A stretch of DNA of 64,000 nucleotides from Emiliania huxleyi CCMP1516 (GCF_000372725.1 NW_005201277.1:134347-198346); one strand, 5' to 3'; positions 41,908 through 51,422 are shown, numbered from the stretch's first letter. A program made the numbers and translations. The notes: generated from the letters alone by a model not told the origin.

Positions 41908-42777
41908 AACGCCCACAACCCCGACTTCGCCCTCGACGAGGGAGGTGCGTCCAAGTACCCCACCATCGCCGCAGCCATCGCCACCTACGAGTACGCCCTC
42001 TCGGACTGGAAGGAGGTGTGCGAGAAGCGCGCCGCCCGCGACAAAACCAAGTACCACACCGTCCGCGGCGGCTACCTGACTGAGTTCTACCCCAAGAGCG
42101 TCCCGCTCCCCGAGCCCGAGTCCCTTCCAGCTACCGACGCGATTCTCAATGGCACTTGCAAATCCACGTACCCGCGGCCGCGGGCGCTCGCTGCCATCAA
42201 GAATCACAAGGACTGGTTCGCGCACCAGGAGCTCGTCAAGGCGCGGGACGTGCACGTCAAGAACAACCCGTCCCTCGGAGACAGCGCCGTCAACAACCGC
42301 GAAGCCTCGCGCTTCGTCTCCGCCTCAACGCCTTTCGCCGGCAAAGCCCTCGATGTCCGTGTCGACGGCACGTACGCCACCGCCCTCTCCTCCGACGCCC
42401 TCCAGGACGAGCTCCAGCGGAAGCTCGGCCTTTGGCTCTCCGTGGCGCTTCCCACCCTTCGGGTCGCGCTCGAGCGGGGCATGCCAGTCGATTTCTTTGG
42501 CGACTACCTTTACAACAAGGCCCACCACCGGCGGCCCCACGACGGCGTCCTCGCCGCCTGGGCGGACGCGATGCGCGCCCCGGCCAACGCGCCGGTCGTG
42601 CACGGTGACAAGGAGAAACCAGAGCTCACCCGGCAGTACAACGAGGGGTACAAGGTCGACCTCGCGGAACCCCACGCTGGCCCGGGAGGATGCGATGAGG
42701 TGAACGGCTCTTCTGTGTGCCGGCACAGAGCTCCGTGCAAGCCTTCCAGCGTGATAGGAACGAGTGTATCGCTTTGA
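41908..42777 (+). CDS. Unrecognised protein, start not certain
   Basis: The frame is open from the CA microsatellite and reads NNAHNPDFALDEGG, TIAAAIATYEYALSDWKE; the first Met is at 42016 (MCEKRAARDKTKYHTVRGGY). The downstream part has even, protein-like composition (LQDELQRKLGLWLSVALPTL, VDFFGDYLYNKAHHRRPHDG, EKPELTRQYNEGYKVD), then a Cys-containing tail (CDEVNGSSVCRHRAPC). I do not recognise a family. The N-terminal exon is probably upstream of, or replaced by, the microsatellite. Confidence 0.5.
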   Translation, partial: NAHNPDFALDEGGASKYPTIAAAIATYEYALSDWKEVCEKRAARDKTKYHTVRGGYLTEFYPKSVPLPEPESLPATDAILNGTCKSTYPRPRALAAIKNHKDWFAHQELVKARDVHVKNNPSLGDSAVNNREASRFVSASTPFAGKALDVRVDGTYATALSSDALQDELQRKLGLWLSVALPTLRVALERGMPVDFFGDYLYNKAHHRRPHDGVLAAWADAMRAPANAPVVHGDKEKPELTRQYNEGYKVDLAEPHAGPGGCDEVNGSSVCRHRAPCKPSSVIGTSVSL

Positions 42778-43262
42778 CGGATCGACCGTGCTTGTTATCC
42801 ACATCGATGTGACGCACACAGTGACACTTCAGACGACACACATTCTCCCACCCGCCGGGACGCAAAACGCTCTCGACGAGAGCCACAAGAAGGCGGCCAC
42901 ACAGCAAGCCGCTCGGTCGATCACGTTGCTCGCTCGATGCCGGCGAGCGCATGGCGCACGCCTTGGACGGTGGCGAAGCCAAAAACACCGGCAGTGGCCG
43001 TCCGCTGGCGTGAGCGGCGGCGGTCGAGACCTCACCCTTCGCGCCGACGACCCAACCTCACGCGGAACAACCCAACCCTTGCACAACCCTACCCAACACG
43101 AAACAACCCAACACAAAGCACGATTCTCAAGTTGCGCCCTCATGGTCTAAACTGGTTCGCTTGGTACCCTCATAATGTGGTCGCTCGCTGGTCCTCTCGG
43201 CTCGGCCACGCGTCGGACCAGCTCACACGAGCTCCAGACAGCCACCGGTCGCCACTGCACCA
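42778..43262. other. Intergenic, AACCCAACC-rich patch
   Basis: 43045-43120 is a loose array of AACCCAACC/ACAACCC. No gene seen. Confidence 0.5.
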
Positions 43263-43294
43263 GTACCATACCCCGCAAAAAGTTGGAACCCTGC
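43263..43294 (+). promoter_or_regulatory. Candidate start-site element
   Basis: GTACCATACCCCGC, AAAAAGTT, GGAACCCTGC. Lies 31 nt before ATG 43326. Same module as at 1768, 22196, 47047 and 47181. Confidence 0.5.
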
Positions 43295-43325
43295 CCGCAT
43301 ACAACACACACACACACGTGTATAT

Positions 43326-45237
43326 ATGCTTCTTGCGGCGCTTCTCGCGTGCCGCGCCTTCACCGCGGCGCTGTCGCCCGCGCGTGCGCCGCTGCTACTC
43401 TCGTCGCCGCGTGTTGCGGCGGCGGCCGTGTCGGGTGGCCGCACACTTGCGCCTCGCCTGACGGGCGCAGCTGTGGCCCGCGGCGAGGATGTCGCCGGGA
43501 GCCGTCCCCAGATTGTCGCGGAGGAGGACGTCCTCGCCTACGTCGACTCGGTCCTCGCCGCCGACGCCGCCATCAACCACCCGCTCATCCCTGACAAGGT
43601 CGAGCGGCGGATGTACGGATTGGTCGTGCGGGTGGTGCTGCGCTCGCTCTCGATCGGGCTAGGCGCGCTGGACGAGAGCGTGCTGCTCGGCCGCGTGCTG
43701 CGCGTCCGCCTCGAGCCGAGTGAGCAGAGCCGGTGCCGGTGGCCTCTCCTCTCCACGCCTCTCTCCTCACACAAAAGCACAGCCGCACAAAAGCACAAAA
43801 ACACACAACCCCGGGCCCAAGATCGCACATGCACAGACAGTCGAGAAGGGAGAGACAGCGTCGACAGCCAGAAGGCAGCACTGGGTCCCAGGAAGGCGAA
43901 TGCGAAGCCGGCAGTCCGACCTCAGAGAAGAGTTCTCAAATGACACGCCTCCCTCACAGCACACCGGCACGACGAGGGCGCGGACTGGCGCGGACTGGCA
44001 CACACACCGGTACACCACGAGAGCCGCCTAAGCGACTCCGTTGAGAACGGCAAGGCACTTTGCACACTGCCGCTCCCCCCGCACGCTAGCTCGTTCACCG
44101 TCTGCCCCGCCTCCCTTGCCCAGGCCGGTCCGCGACCCCGACCTCGCGCTCGGCAGCTCTGTGCTCGAGGCGAGAGCGAAGTCATGATTGGACGCCATAA
44201 ACCGGCTATCTTGATGAATGAGGTAGAGAAGTAACTGCGCGCGACGCCGCTATGCTCGAGGCGGTGGCGGCGCAGGCGGCGGCGCGGCAGCCCGTGCTGG
44301 ACAAGGTGCTCGACCGCGTCCTCGACACTTCCGAGACACTTCCTCGACACTTCCGAGACACTTCCGAGACACTTCCGAGACACTTCCGAGACACTTCCGA
44401 GTGCTCAACAAGGTGCTGGACCGCGTCCTCTACGCCAACGTCGTGCGTTTCGCGCTGCGGCTGCTCTCGGACATGCTCCTCTCCACCTCGGTGAGTCTGC
44501 TGGGAAGTGTCTCGGAAGTGTCTCGGAAGTGTCTTCTAGGACATGCTCCTCTCCACCTCGGTGAGTCTGCTGGGCCTCACATTGAGGCTGACTGTCCTAG
44601 AAGCCGAATGGCGCATTCCTGTCTCCACAACCCGCGCTGAGCCGACACGTGTTCAGCTGTACTCGGCCTGTCTTGCGCTGTAGTTGGTACGCACCCCTCG
44701 TACCCACGCGGAGCTCTGAACGCGCTGCACAAGGCCGTACTCCCGCCCTGATGTGTCGGCGTACTCTCAGCGCAGGCTGAGCGTGGAGGGTTCCCTCGAC
44801 GAGTCGGCCGTGCGTTCTCCGGCAAGCGAGCCGCCCGCGGCGTGGGATGAGGCGAGGGGACGCCTCCGAGACACACCCGAGACACCCCCGAGGCACTTCG
44901 GAGACACACTTCAAGGACACTCCCGAGACACTTCCGAGACACTTCCGAGAGACGCCTCCGAGACACTCCCGAGGCACCCCTTGCGTCACTCCCGAGACGC
45001 GCCCGAGACGTCGCGACGCTGCCCCATCGTTCCAAGGACGAGGTGGAGAAGACCTTCGGCCCGCTCGTCGACGAGCTGCTACGAGACGACCGGATCAACC
45101 TGCGTCTCGTCGCCGACGGCCTCGAGCGCTCCACGTACTTGGGCGTCGTGCGCGCGCTGCTTGGGGTGGGGGCCGCCGTCGCGGGACAGGCGAGGGTGGA
45201 CGCGTTCGGCCTCGCCGTGAGCGCGTCGCTGCGATGA
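43326..45237 (+). CDS. Unrecognised multi-exon gene with N-terminal signal or transit sequence
   Basis: Exon 1 starts MLLAALLACRAFTAALSPAR, a likely signal or transit peptide, and continues VAEEDVLAYVDSVLAADAAI, VERRMYGLVVRVVLRSLSIG. Probable later exons: MLEAVAAQAAARQPVLDK (about 44252-44309), VLDRVLYANVVRFALRLLSD (from 44411), LSVEGSLDESAVRSPASEPP (from 44773) and a last exon VEKTFGPLVDELLRDDRINL ending SASLR (to 45237). The helical, Leu/Val-rich pattern with repeated VLDKVLDRVL is consistent from exon to exon. Introns contain 11-bp CTTCCGAGACA repeats and a family B introner. The connection of exon 1 to exon 2 (about 43722-44250) is unresolved. Function unknown. Confidence 0.55.
44310..44410 (+). 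repeat. Intron with 18-nt copy of next exon and CTTCCGAGACA repeats
   Basis: Intron start GTGCTCGACCGCGTCCTC versus next exon start GTGCTGGACCGCGTCCTC (one mismatch). The filler is about six CTTCCGAGACA units (period 11). The acceptor is CAACAAG|GTG. The preceding exon also ends GACAAG. Confidence 0.7.
44469..44574 (+). repeat. 35-nt duplication of exon end plus donor
   Basis: GACATGCTCCTCTCCACCTC|G + GTGAGTCTGCTGGG occurs at about 44469-44503 and again at 44540-44574, with TCTCGGAAGTG repeats and CTTCTAG between. The second copy has its own acceptor and donor, so it could act as a 21-nt in-frame mini-exon (DMLLSTS). Confidence 0.65.
44640..44772 (+). mobile_element. Family B introner copy
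   Basis: Shares with 60480-60661 and 56030-56180 the order TGTACTCGGCCTGT, GCACCCCTCGT, GAGCTCTGAA, GCTGCACA, CCGTACTCCCGCCCTGA and a 3' end of GCGTACTCTCAGCGCAG|G. Confidence 0.6.
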
Positions 45238-45665
45238 CGGATGAAGATCCAGGCCGCGTGCTTACTGTGCTCGTCGTGAAAAAATACTATATATTTTGGA
45301 CGCTAAGTACACGGCGTCAAAAAAGTTGTCACCCTTGTCACCCGAGGTCTGCGGCGGCGTGCGCGTGGTCTCAGGTCCGGGGGCGCGTCTTGGGACTCCC
45401 GCTCGTGTGACCCGGGTCCCTGCGGATTGCGAGTCTGCGAGGCGCATGCGGCGGATACAGGTCAGCGCCCCCCCCCCCCCACACCCACCCACCCACCACC
45501 ACTGCCTCTGCAGGACTCCAGCTGGTGGCACAGGGTGTCAGGCCACGGGGCTTCTTCACCACCCCTGCCCCCCCCCCCTCCCCTCCCACACGCGACACGG
45601 TACTTTGCGCCCCCGCCGGCCCGAGACGTGCCAAAAGGTGCCGCGGCTTGGCTCAGTAGACCAGC
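45238..45665. other. Convergent intergenic region
   Basis: Between two 3' ends. C-rich runs (45467-45500 and 45570-45595). No gene seen. Confidence 0.6.
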
Positions 45666-47008
45666 CTAGAAGCTGGAAGTGAGCGGGATGCCGCGCTCCT
45701 TGCACACGGCCACCAGCTCTGGCTGCTTCTCATTGTCCACGACCAGCTCCTGCACGCGAGGGGAGGTGCGATGGGCATTGGGCGGGGGAGGGGCGTGTGG
45801 CGAGGGGGGGCGTCTCGCGCCTTCAAGCTCGGGGCGGCCCCCTCCTTGAGGGCGGCGGCCAGCGCCTTGCAGCCCTCGTCGCCAATCTTGTTTTGGAAGA
45901 GAGCGAGCTCCTCGAGCCGCGGCGCTGCCCCCTCCTTGAGGGCGGCGGCCAGCGCCTTGCAGCCCTCATCGCCAATCTCGTTCTGCAAGAGATACAGCTT
46001 CTCGAGCCGCGGCGCTGCCCCGCTCGCGAGGACCTCCGCCAGCTGCGCCGCTTCCGCGTCGCCCCAGCCGAGTTCGATGTAGAACAGCTCGGTCGCCTTG
46101 CCAAACTGCTCCTCGAAGGCGCCCTCGTACAGCCCCTTCACCAGCGGCTTGTCGTCCTTGCCGTTGGTGAAGCTCTTCTTCTCCAGCTCCGCCGCGAACG
46201 CAGACGGCAGCAGCGGGGGGCGCCGGCCGCCGCTCTTGACGCAGTCGTCTCGGAGGCTGTCGTAGTCGTACTCCACGCCGGCGCGCATCTTGCCGAGGTC
46301 GAGCGAGAGGGTCCAGTTCTTGGTCAGGCTCGCCCAGCTGTTCTCGACGAAGCACCAGCCGCGGTCAAAGTACTTGGCCACGTTGGTGCCCTCGGCCTGG
46401 TCCTCCGCCTTGTGGCCGTCTGGGAAGGAGGTCAGCCGCAGCACGGTCGTTTTAGGGTGGGAGTAGAGCGTGCCGAGGCAGCCCAGCCCCTGCTTGAAGA
46501 GCGCGTTCTCCTCCTCGGTGCGCATGACGTCGTTGGCCGGGTCGGGGTGCTGGTGCAGCGAGCCGAAGTCCCAAAAGACGCCGAGCCGCGATATGTACGG
46601 ATCGCTGAGCAGAGCCTTGAGCGCCCTTGCGACGCGGGACAGGTTGGCTCCGATCGGGTCGGGGTGGTCCTTGGTCAGCCATGGGTAGGAGAGCGCGGCG
46701 ATGGGAAGGTGAGCCCCGTGATACTCAAGGTAGGCGAACGCCTCGACGAGGTCGGCGAGGGAGAGAAAGGCCTCTTTGGGCAGCGCCTGGCGATGGGTGA
46801 GGACGCCGCCCGCCTCGGCGTGGACGATGATCCAGTGCGCGTCAAGGAGGGCGACGGCGCCGCTCGCGAGGACCGGCTCCAGGTCGCCGCCGCCGAGCCT
46901 GCGCCACAGCTCCAGCTTCTTCTCGTACCGCTCCAGCTTCTCCTCGAAGGTCCTCGGACGCACCCACGAGTCGTAGGTCCGGCCCGGCTTGCTTTTTCCG
47001 CAGCCCAT
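45666..47008 (-). CDS. HET/TIR-like protein with C-terminal ribonuclease-inhibitor-type LRRs
   Basis: Two exons (47008-45821, 45749-45666), GC-AG intron, 423 residues. Starts MGCGKSKPGRTYDSWV; Gly2 and Cys3 suggest N-myristoylation/palmitoylation, hence membrane attachment (inference). The core domain has HRQALPKEAFLSLADL, IAALSYPWLTKDHPDPIG, GVFWDFGSLHQHPDP, LYSHPKTTVLRLTSFP and FDRGWCFVENSWASL, matching the paralogues at 5165-7580 and 59655-62222. After it, two and a half LRRs (LEKLYLLQNEIGDEGCKALA, LEELALFQNKIGDEGCKALA) and the tail ELVVDNEKQPELVAVCKERG. The spliced tail replaces an Arg/Pro-rich read-through. A candidate start-site element sits 39 nt upstream. Confidence 0.78.
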
Positions 47009-47046
47009 GGCTGAACCGATTTGCTTTGCAAAAAAGCGCGCCGCCC

Positions 47047-47214
47047 CAGGGTTCGGACTTTCTGCGGGGTATGGTATGGTTGCCCATACCCCCCCGCATG
47101 TTGACAGACCTGCTCGGGTATGGTATGGCTAGTCTTGGGCGGTCAGGACCATACCCTCCCACCCCTTTGGGCCGTGATGGTACCATACCATACCCCGGAA
47201 AAAGTTGGAACCCA
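47047..47214. promoter_or_regulatory. Two opposed copies of the CCATACC/AAAAAG/GAACCC module (inverted repeat)
   Basis: Minus copy 47047-47080 reads ACCATACCATACCCCGC, AGAAAGTCCGAACCCTG; plus copy 47181-47214 reads TACCATACCATACCCCGG, AAAAAGTTGGAACCC. Together they form an imperfect 34-bp inverted repeat 168 bp long overall, with further GGGTATGGTATGG inside (47116). Either a bidirectional promoter upstream of the HET-LRR gene or a MITE whose ends carry the module. Confidence 0.5.
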
Positions 47215-47472
47215 GGATAGGGTCCCCTGCACGAGCGGGATCTTTAGGGGAACGGTGGAGGTGAGAGAGGCAGAGAGAGCCCTCTGAGCGGAACGGAACT
47301 GTCTCTGGACGACGGCAGTGGAGCAAGTGAGAGCGAATGAAGTGTGGTACAGGGCCGCCGGAATGCGGAAAGGGCCGGGGCAGGCAGGGGGCGGTCGGCG
47401 GGGGCGCACGCAGCGGCACACAACATGCACATGCACATGCACATGCACATGCACATGCGCACTGTTCATGTC

Positions 47473-49324
47473 TCACATGAGCAGTCGGAGCGCCGTGAGG
47501 CCGAGGCCGGTGAGGGCCGCCATTGTGCCGACCGAGTAGCGCAGCAGGTCTCCCTTCTCCTGCTCGAGAGGAGGGGACAGGTTGGTGGGGGAGCCTTGCA
47601 CTTTGAATGCCGCGCCAGCTCCTGCCTACCTGGGTGTGGAGATGCAAGGGCTAGCCTGGCCTTGCCCTTGTGTGTGTGTGCGTGTGTGTGGAGAAACCTA
47701 CCTCCCTGCCCTACCTCTCCTAGGGTGAGGGAGGGAGAGAGAGCGAGTTAGCATCCCAAGCCCCTTGGGCCCATACCTTGGATACCTTCGCCCCGCTCAG
47801 CCGCCAGGCGTCGGCGAGGGGTGTCGCGTCTTCTCAACGAGACGCTCACTCCTCCTCCTCTCTCCCTACTCCACTACTACTCTCACTCCTCCTCCTCTCT
47901 CACTCCTCCACTACTACTCTCCCTACTCCACTACTACTCTCACTCCTCCTCCTCTCTCACTCCTCCACTACTACTCTCCCTCCTCCTCCTCTCCTGCTCG
48001 ATCTTGGAGCGGATCGCGCTGGCCTCGCGGTCGATCCTGAAGGAGCACGGGGGCCGTCCCTCAGCCGCGCGGGCCTTGGGACGGAGCCGCTGCGCGCTCG
48101 CCCTCGGATTGCTCCTGGCAAACGCCTCCGTCGTGCGCTCGTGCGTCTTTGCGTGCTCCTCTCGCATACGCCCCTTCACGGCAAGGGCGTGGAACGAGTG
48201 GGGCAGCCTCGGGCGCGTCTCGGGCGCGTCTCGGGCGCGTCTCGGGCGCGTCTCGGGAGTGACGCAAGGGGTGCCTCGGGAGTGTCTCGGAGGCGTCTCT
48301 CGGAAGTGCCTCGGAAGTGTCTCGGAAACGTCCCTCACCTGGAACAAGTTGAGGTCGAGCCGGCTCGCAGCCTGCGTCCGCTCGATCTCGTACCGCGTGT
48401 CGGTCCGCTCCTGTTCACAGCCGCAGCTGTGAAGAGACGCCGTTCACACCAGGTGCCGCGTACCGCGCGTGTCGGTCCGCTCCTTGTCTCGCTCGTGCCT
48501 GAGAGGAACAGCGGCGGCGTCACGGAACCCCGACAACCCTTCGTTGCTACGTCCGTCCCGCCGCGCCGCAGTCTGCGCCGCCCAGGCGAATCTCGGGGAA
48601 TCTCGGGCCATCTCGGGGAATCTCGGGCCATCCCGTCCAATCTCGGCCAATCTCGTCTCATCTCGATCTCGCGCCGCAGCTCCAGCCGCAACTTCTCGAG
48701 GTCATTGCGCAGTCGCTCCTATATGGCTCATGGCGCCGCGGCTCGCGCAACGAAGCCACCCGGCGCAGCCCGCTTCGCTGCCGGAGGTCTCCATCTCCCT
48801 CTGAAGCGACGCGTGCTGGCTCTCGAGCGTCACCTGCAGGAAGGCAGTCCCGGGAGCGCTCAGACGAGGTTCGGGCACAGAGAGAAGGAGGTGCGGCCCT
48901 CGAGAGGTCCTCGAGCTTTGTGCGCGCGCTCTCGTGCCGCGTCTCCTGCTGCGACGTGATGAAGGTCAGCTCGGACCGTCCCACGTACTTTGCCTACGCG
49001 TTCCGAGAGGAGGAGAAAGAAGGCTCACGGACTGCGGCTGACTTGCTGAGACAGACGACAAGATTGCCTTGCCTTGGACCGAGACTCCTGCTCCGCCAGC
49101 GACCGCAGCAACAGCCGCGCCAGCACCTCGGCGGTCGGCGGAGGCAGGCCGCCCGCGCGTAGCTCGTGCACCATGCTGAGAGAGTCCAGCGGCGCCGCAG
49201 CCTTCCTCTTTGCGCCTTCCGCTTTCGTGCAGAGGCCGGCGGGGCGCAGCGCTTGCGGTAGCCTGCGCTGGTGCACAGCTCGGCGCGCGCATACGGAGGA
49301 GGCGGCTGCTCGCCACTTCGGCAT
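47473..49324 (-). CDS. MCUR1/CCDC90-like (DUF1640) mitochondrial coiled-coil protein
   Basis: Nine exons: 49324-49073, 48993-48898, 48833-48792, 48718-48675, 48498-48483, 48410-48339, 48173-48115, 48036-47994, 47559-47473. They sum to 711 nt, 236 residues, all in frame. The N-terminus is Arg/Ala-rich (mitochondrial presequence). SMVHELRAGGLPPPTAEVLA matches the 'L...G....QAEA' start of the family, TRYEIERTQAASRLDLNL is the family hallmark, and the end KGDLLRYSVGTMAALTGLGL then TALRLLM is the C-terminal membrane anchor. Human MCUR1/CCDC90A and CCDC90B and yeast homologues sit in the inner mitochondrial membrane and affect calcium uniporter or assembly processes. Donors: 4 GA, 3 GC, 1 GT. Exon 5 is only 16 nt. 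One intron carries family A, another the TGTGAACAG filler. Confidence 0.82.
47560..47993 (-). other. 434-nt GA-AG intron with antisense family A introner and CTCCTCCTC repeats
   Basis: Minus strand: CGAGCAG|GAGAGGAGG ... CTCGAGCAG|GAGAAGGG, an exon-start copy. Family A is on the opposite strand here (core 47592-47712 on +), so in this copy the element cannot itself supply the splice sites. 47838-47995 is CTCCTC/CTACTACTC repeat. Confidence 0.6.
48411..48482 (-). mobile_element. Family D (TGTGAACAG) intron, GA-AG, 72 nt
   Basis: Minus strand: GACAAG|GAGCGGACCGACACGCG ... GGCTGTGAACAG|GAGCGGACCGACACGCG, a copy of at least 17 nt. The filler GTGTGAACGGCGTCTCTTCA resembles that at 361-383; a related palindromic filler is at 13055-13089. 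Confidence 0.7.
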
Positions 49325-49437
49325 CAGTGTTTTGAGCGGGCAGCTTCGGGCACCGATCGGTCCAATGCCAGTCTCCGCGCAGTCGGGCGACGGTCGGCTA
49401 GCTCGCGAGTAGAGGCCCCGCCCACCCAGGGTACCCC

Positions 49438-49909
49438 TCAAAAGACGACGAACTCGAACGTCGCGTTGACCCGCCCGCCGCCGTCGAGCCAAATCAGCAC
49501 CGCCGCCTCCTCGCCTCGCCAAGCCGCTGCCACAACCTCCTCTGGCACCACCCCGCTGCTCGGCTCGGCCTCCGTGCCTCCCTCGCCGCTCGAAGCAGAG
49601 GCCGCGGCACTCGCACCCACCGCCGCGTCTCCGCCGCCTGCCTCGGCCGACGGTGCCTTGCTCCGGCTCGCAGCCACCTCCCCGAGATGCGTCCTGCGTC
49701 CTGAAGGCCTCGACGCACTCGGCGTGGCCCTTCTCCTTGGCCCAGTGCAGCGCCGTCTTGCCGAACACGCAGTTGATTGATGGGAAGGCGAAACACAGTC
49801 CGACCAACGACTGGGACACCAACGCGGTATGGGTGGACGTGTTGTGCGACGGAGTTTTGTTGTAAAATTCTTTTTTCGCATAACAGGAGCATTTGAGCCC
49901 GAAGGACAT
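49438..49909 (-). pseudogene. Ankyrin-repeat gene fragment
   Basis: Minus-strand exon-like sequence VFGKTALHWAKEKGHAECVEAF (an ankyrin repeat), then, one frame away, EVAASRSKAPSAEAGGGDAA and VVAAAWRGEEAAVLIWLDGGGR plus VNATFEF, which resembles the first repeat of many algal ankyrin proteins. The frame change near 49690 has no obvious splice sites. The order (last-type repeat before first-type repeat) suggests a rearranged or tandem copy. Upstream boundary CATAACAG|GAG on + is unrelated. Confidence 0.45.
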
Positions 49910-50800
49910 CCCGCATACCCGACTGACGTACCTGACGGATACCTGGACGGCATGGGCAGGACGGGTGCTAGGACGGGGCTGTGCTCACTGCTCAAGCCTC
50001 CAGGGATAAAAAAAAGGGTGGCTGGGCTCGTGGCCCAAGATGTACACAATCGTTGTCAGTACTGTTATGTATATGCACTCTGCCCCCTATGCACCAGCTT
50101 CGCATCGTGATATGCATCCTTACCGATCCATAACCCTAGGGCGTATACATTTACGTATTTGCAAAATACGTCGCCCTCTCCCACCCTCGCGCGTCGCGGC
50201 GCGTGAATGCACAACACAGATACATAATACATAGGCGAATGGATGCGCATTACGACCGAGTGTCACATAACTCCTATGAATTATGTATTATGCATTTGCA
50301 TTACGCACTGGGAGTCCACATCGTGTGTTATGTATTATGTATTATTATGTATTATGTATTATGTATTATGTATTATGCACTGCCACTGGAAGTCCACATC
50401 GTCTGTTATGTATTATGTATTACGTATTACGTATTACGTATTACGCACTGGGAGTCCACATCGTATGTTATGTATTATGCATTATGTATTATGCATTATG
50501 TATGATGTAGACCGGCGAGATGGGGCGCAGCCCCAGCGAGCTCGTTTTTAGAGCGAGCGCAGCGAGCCGATAGAATAGAAAAGGTAGGGTTAGTGTTAAC
50601 CCGGTCGGTGATAAGCCCGGAAATATATGTGACAAGAAGATCCCCAGCGAGCTCCGCTGTTGCCAGTGCACATACAACCCTAGCCAACTTATGGCAGCCC
50701 TAGCGGCAGCGCGAAGTTAGGGTCTGGGCCGGGGGGGGGGGGGGGTTGTTAGGGCTGCATGCTGCGGAGCGGACTCCCCCCCAGCTCTCACACACAACCC
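49910..50800. other. AT-rich TATGTATTA region, no gene
   Basis: 50140-50520 consists of TATGTATTA/TACGTATTA short repeats interrupted by three copies of CACTGGGAGTCCACATCGT or a near copy. Translated frames in it are low-complexity artefacts. Confidence 0.8.
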
Positions 50801-50817
50801 GGCGGAGGGTTGCGGCG

Positions 50818-51190
50818 CTTGAATACATAATACGGATACGTAATACGTAGTACATAGCCCTCTCCGGCGGGCTTTCGGCGCTTGACACATAATACGGATA
50901 CGTAATGCGTAGTACATAGCCCTCTCCGGCGGGCTTTCGGCGCTTGATGCATAATACGGATACGTAATACGTAGTACATAGCCCTCTCCGGCGGGCTTTC
51001 GGCGCTTGATACATAATACGGATACGTAATGCGTAGTACATAGCTCTCTCCGGCGGGCTTTCGGCGCTTGATACATAATGCGGATACGTAATGCGTAGTA
51101 CATAGCCCTCTCCGGCGGGCTTTCGGTGCTTGATACATAATGCGGATACGTAATGCGTAGTCCATAGCCCTCCCACGTGCAGGCGCCGCT
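50818..51190. repeat. 62-bp satellite, about six copies
   Basis: Unit: GGCGCTTGATACATAATACG, GATACGTAATGCGTAGTACA, TAGCCCTCTCCGGCGGGCTT, TC. The units contain TACGTA palindromes that match the AT-rich region at 50140-50500 and GGATACGTAATG at 52498. Confidence 0.9.
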
Positions 51191-51235
51191 GAGTGATGCA
51201 TAATACGGATACGTAAGGTAAGGTAAGGTAAGGTA

Positions 51236-51351
51236 AACTTCTCCACACACACGAGGTGGTGGGGCAAGGGGGGGCAACCCTCGCGTCTCCACGTCTGACG
51301 ACAGGAGCCCCACGGCATTCAAAGTGCAAGGCCCAGTGCGCGTGGGTGAGC

Positions 51352-51422
<71 letters not shown>
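51236..51422 (-). mobile_element. Family A introner copy with TG microsatellite, outside any gene model
   Basis: Minus orientation core: TTGCACTTTGAATGCCGTGG, GGCTCCTGTCGTC, CCTTGCCCCACCACCTCGTG, TGTGTGGAGAAG. The TG array is 51354-51422. AAGGT repeats (51214-51237) flank it. It lies just beyond the stop of the SET-related gene, so it is either in the 3' UTR or a non-intronic copy. Confidence 0.65.

Noticed and set aside
45797..47014. 405-codon plus-strand frame over the HET-LRR gene
   Set aside because: Antisense shadow of a domain-bearing minus-strand gene.
47778..48959. 393-codon plus-strand frame
   Set aside because: Runs through CTCCTCCTC and TCGGGCGCGTC repeats antisense to the MCUR1 gene; no domain.
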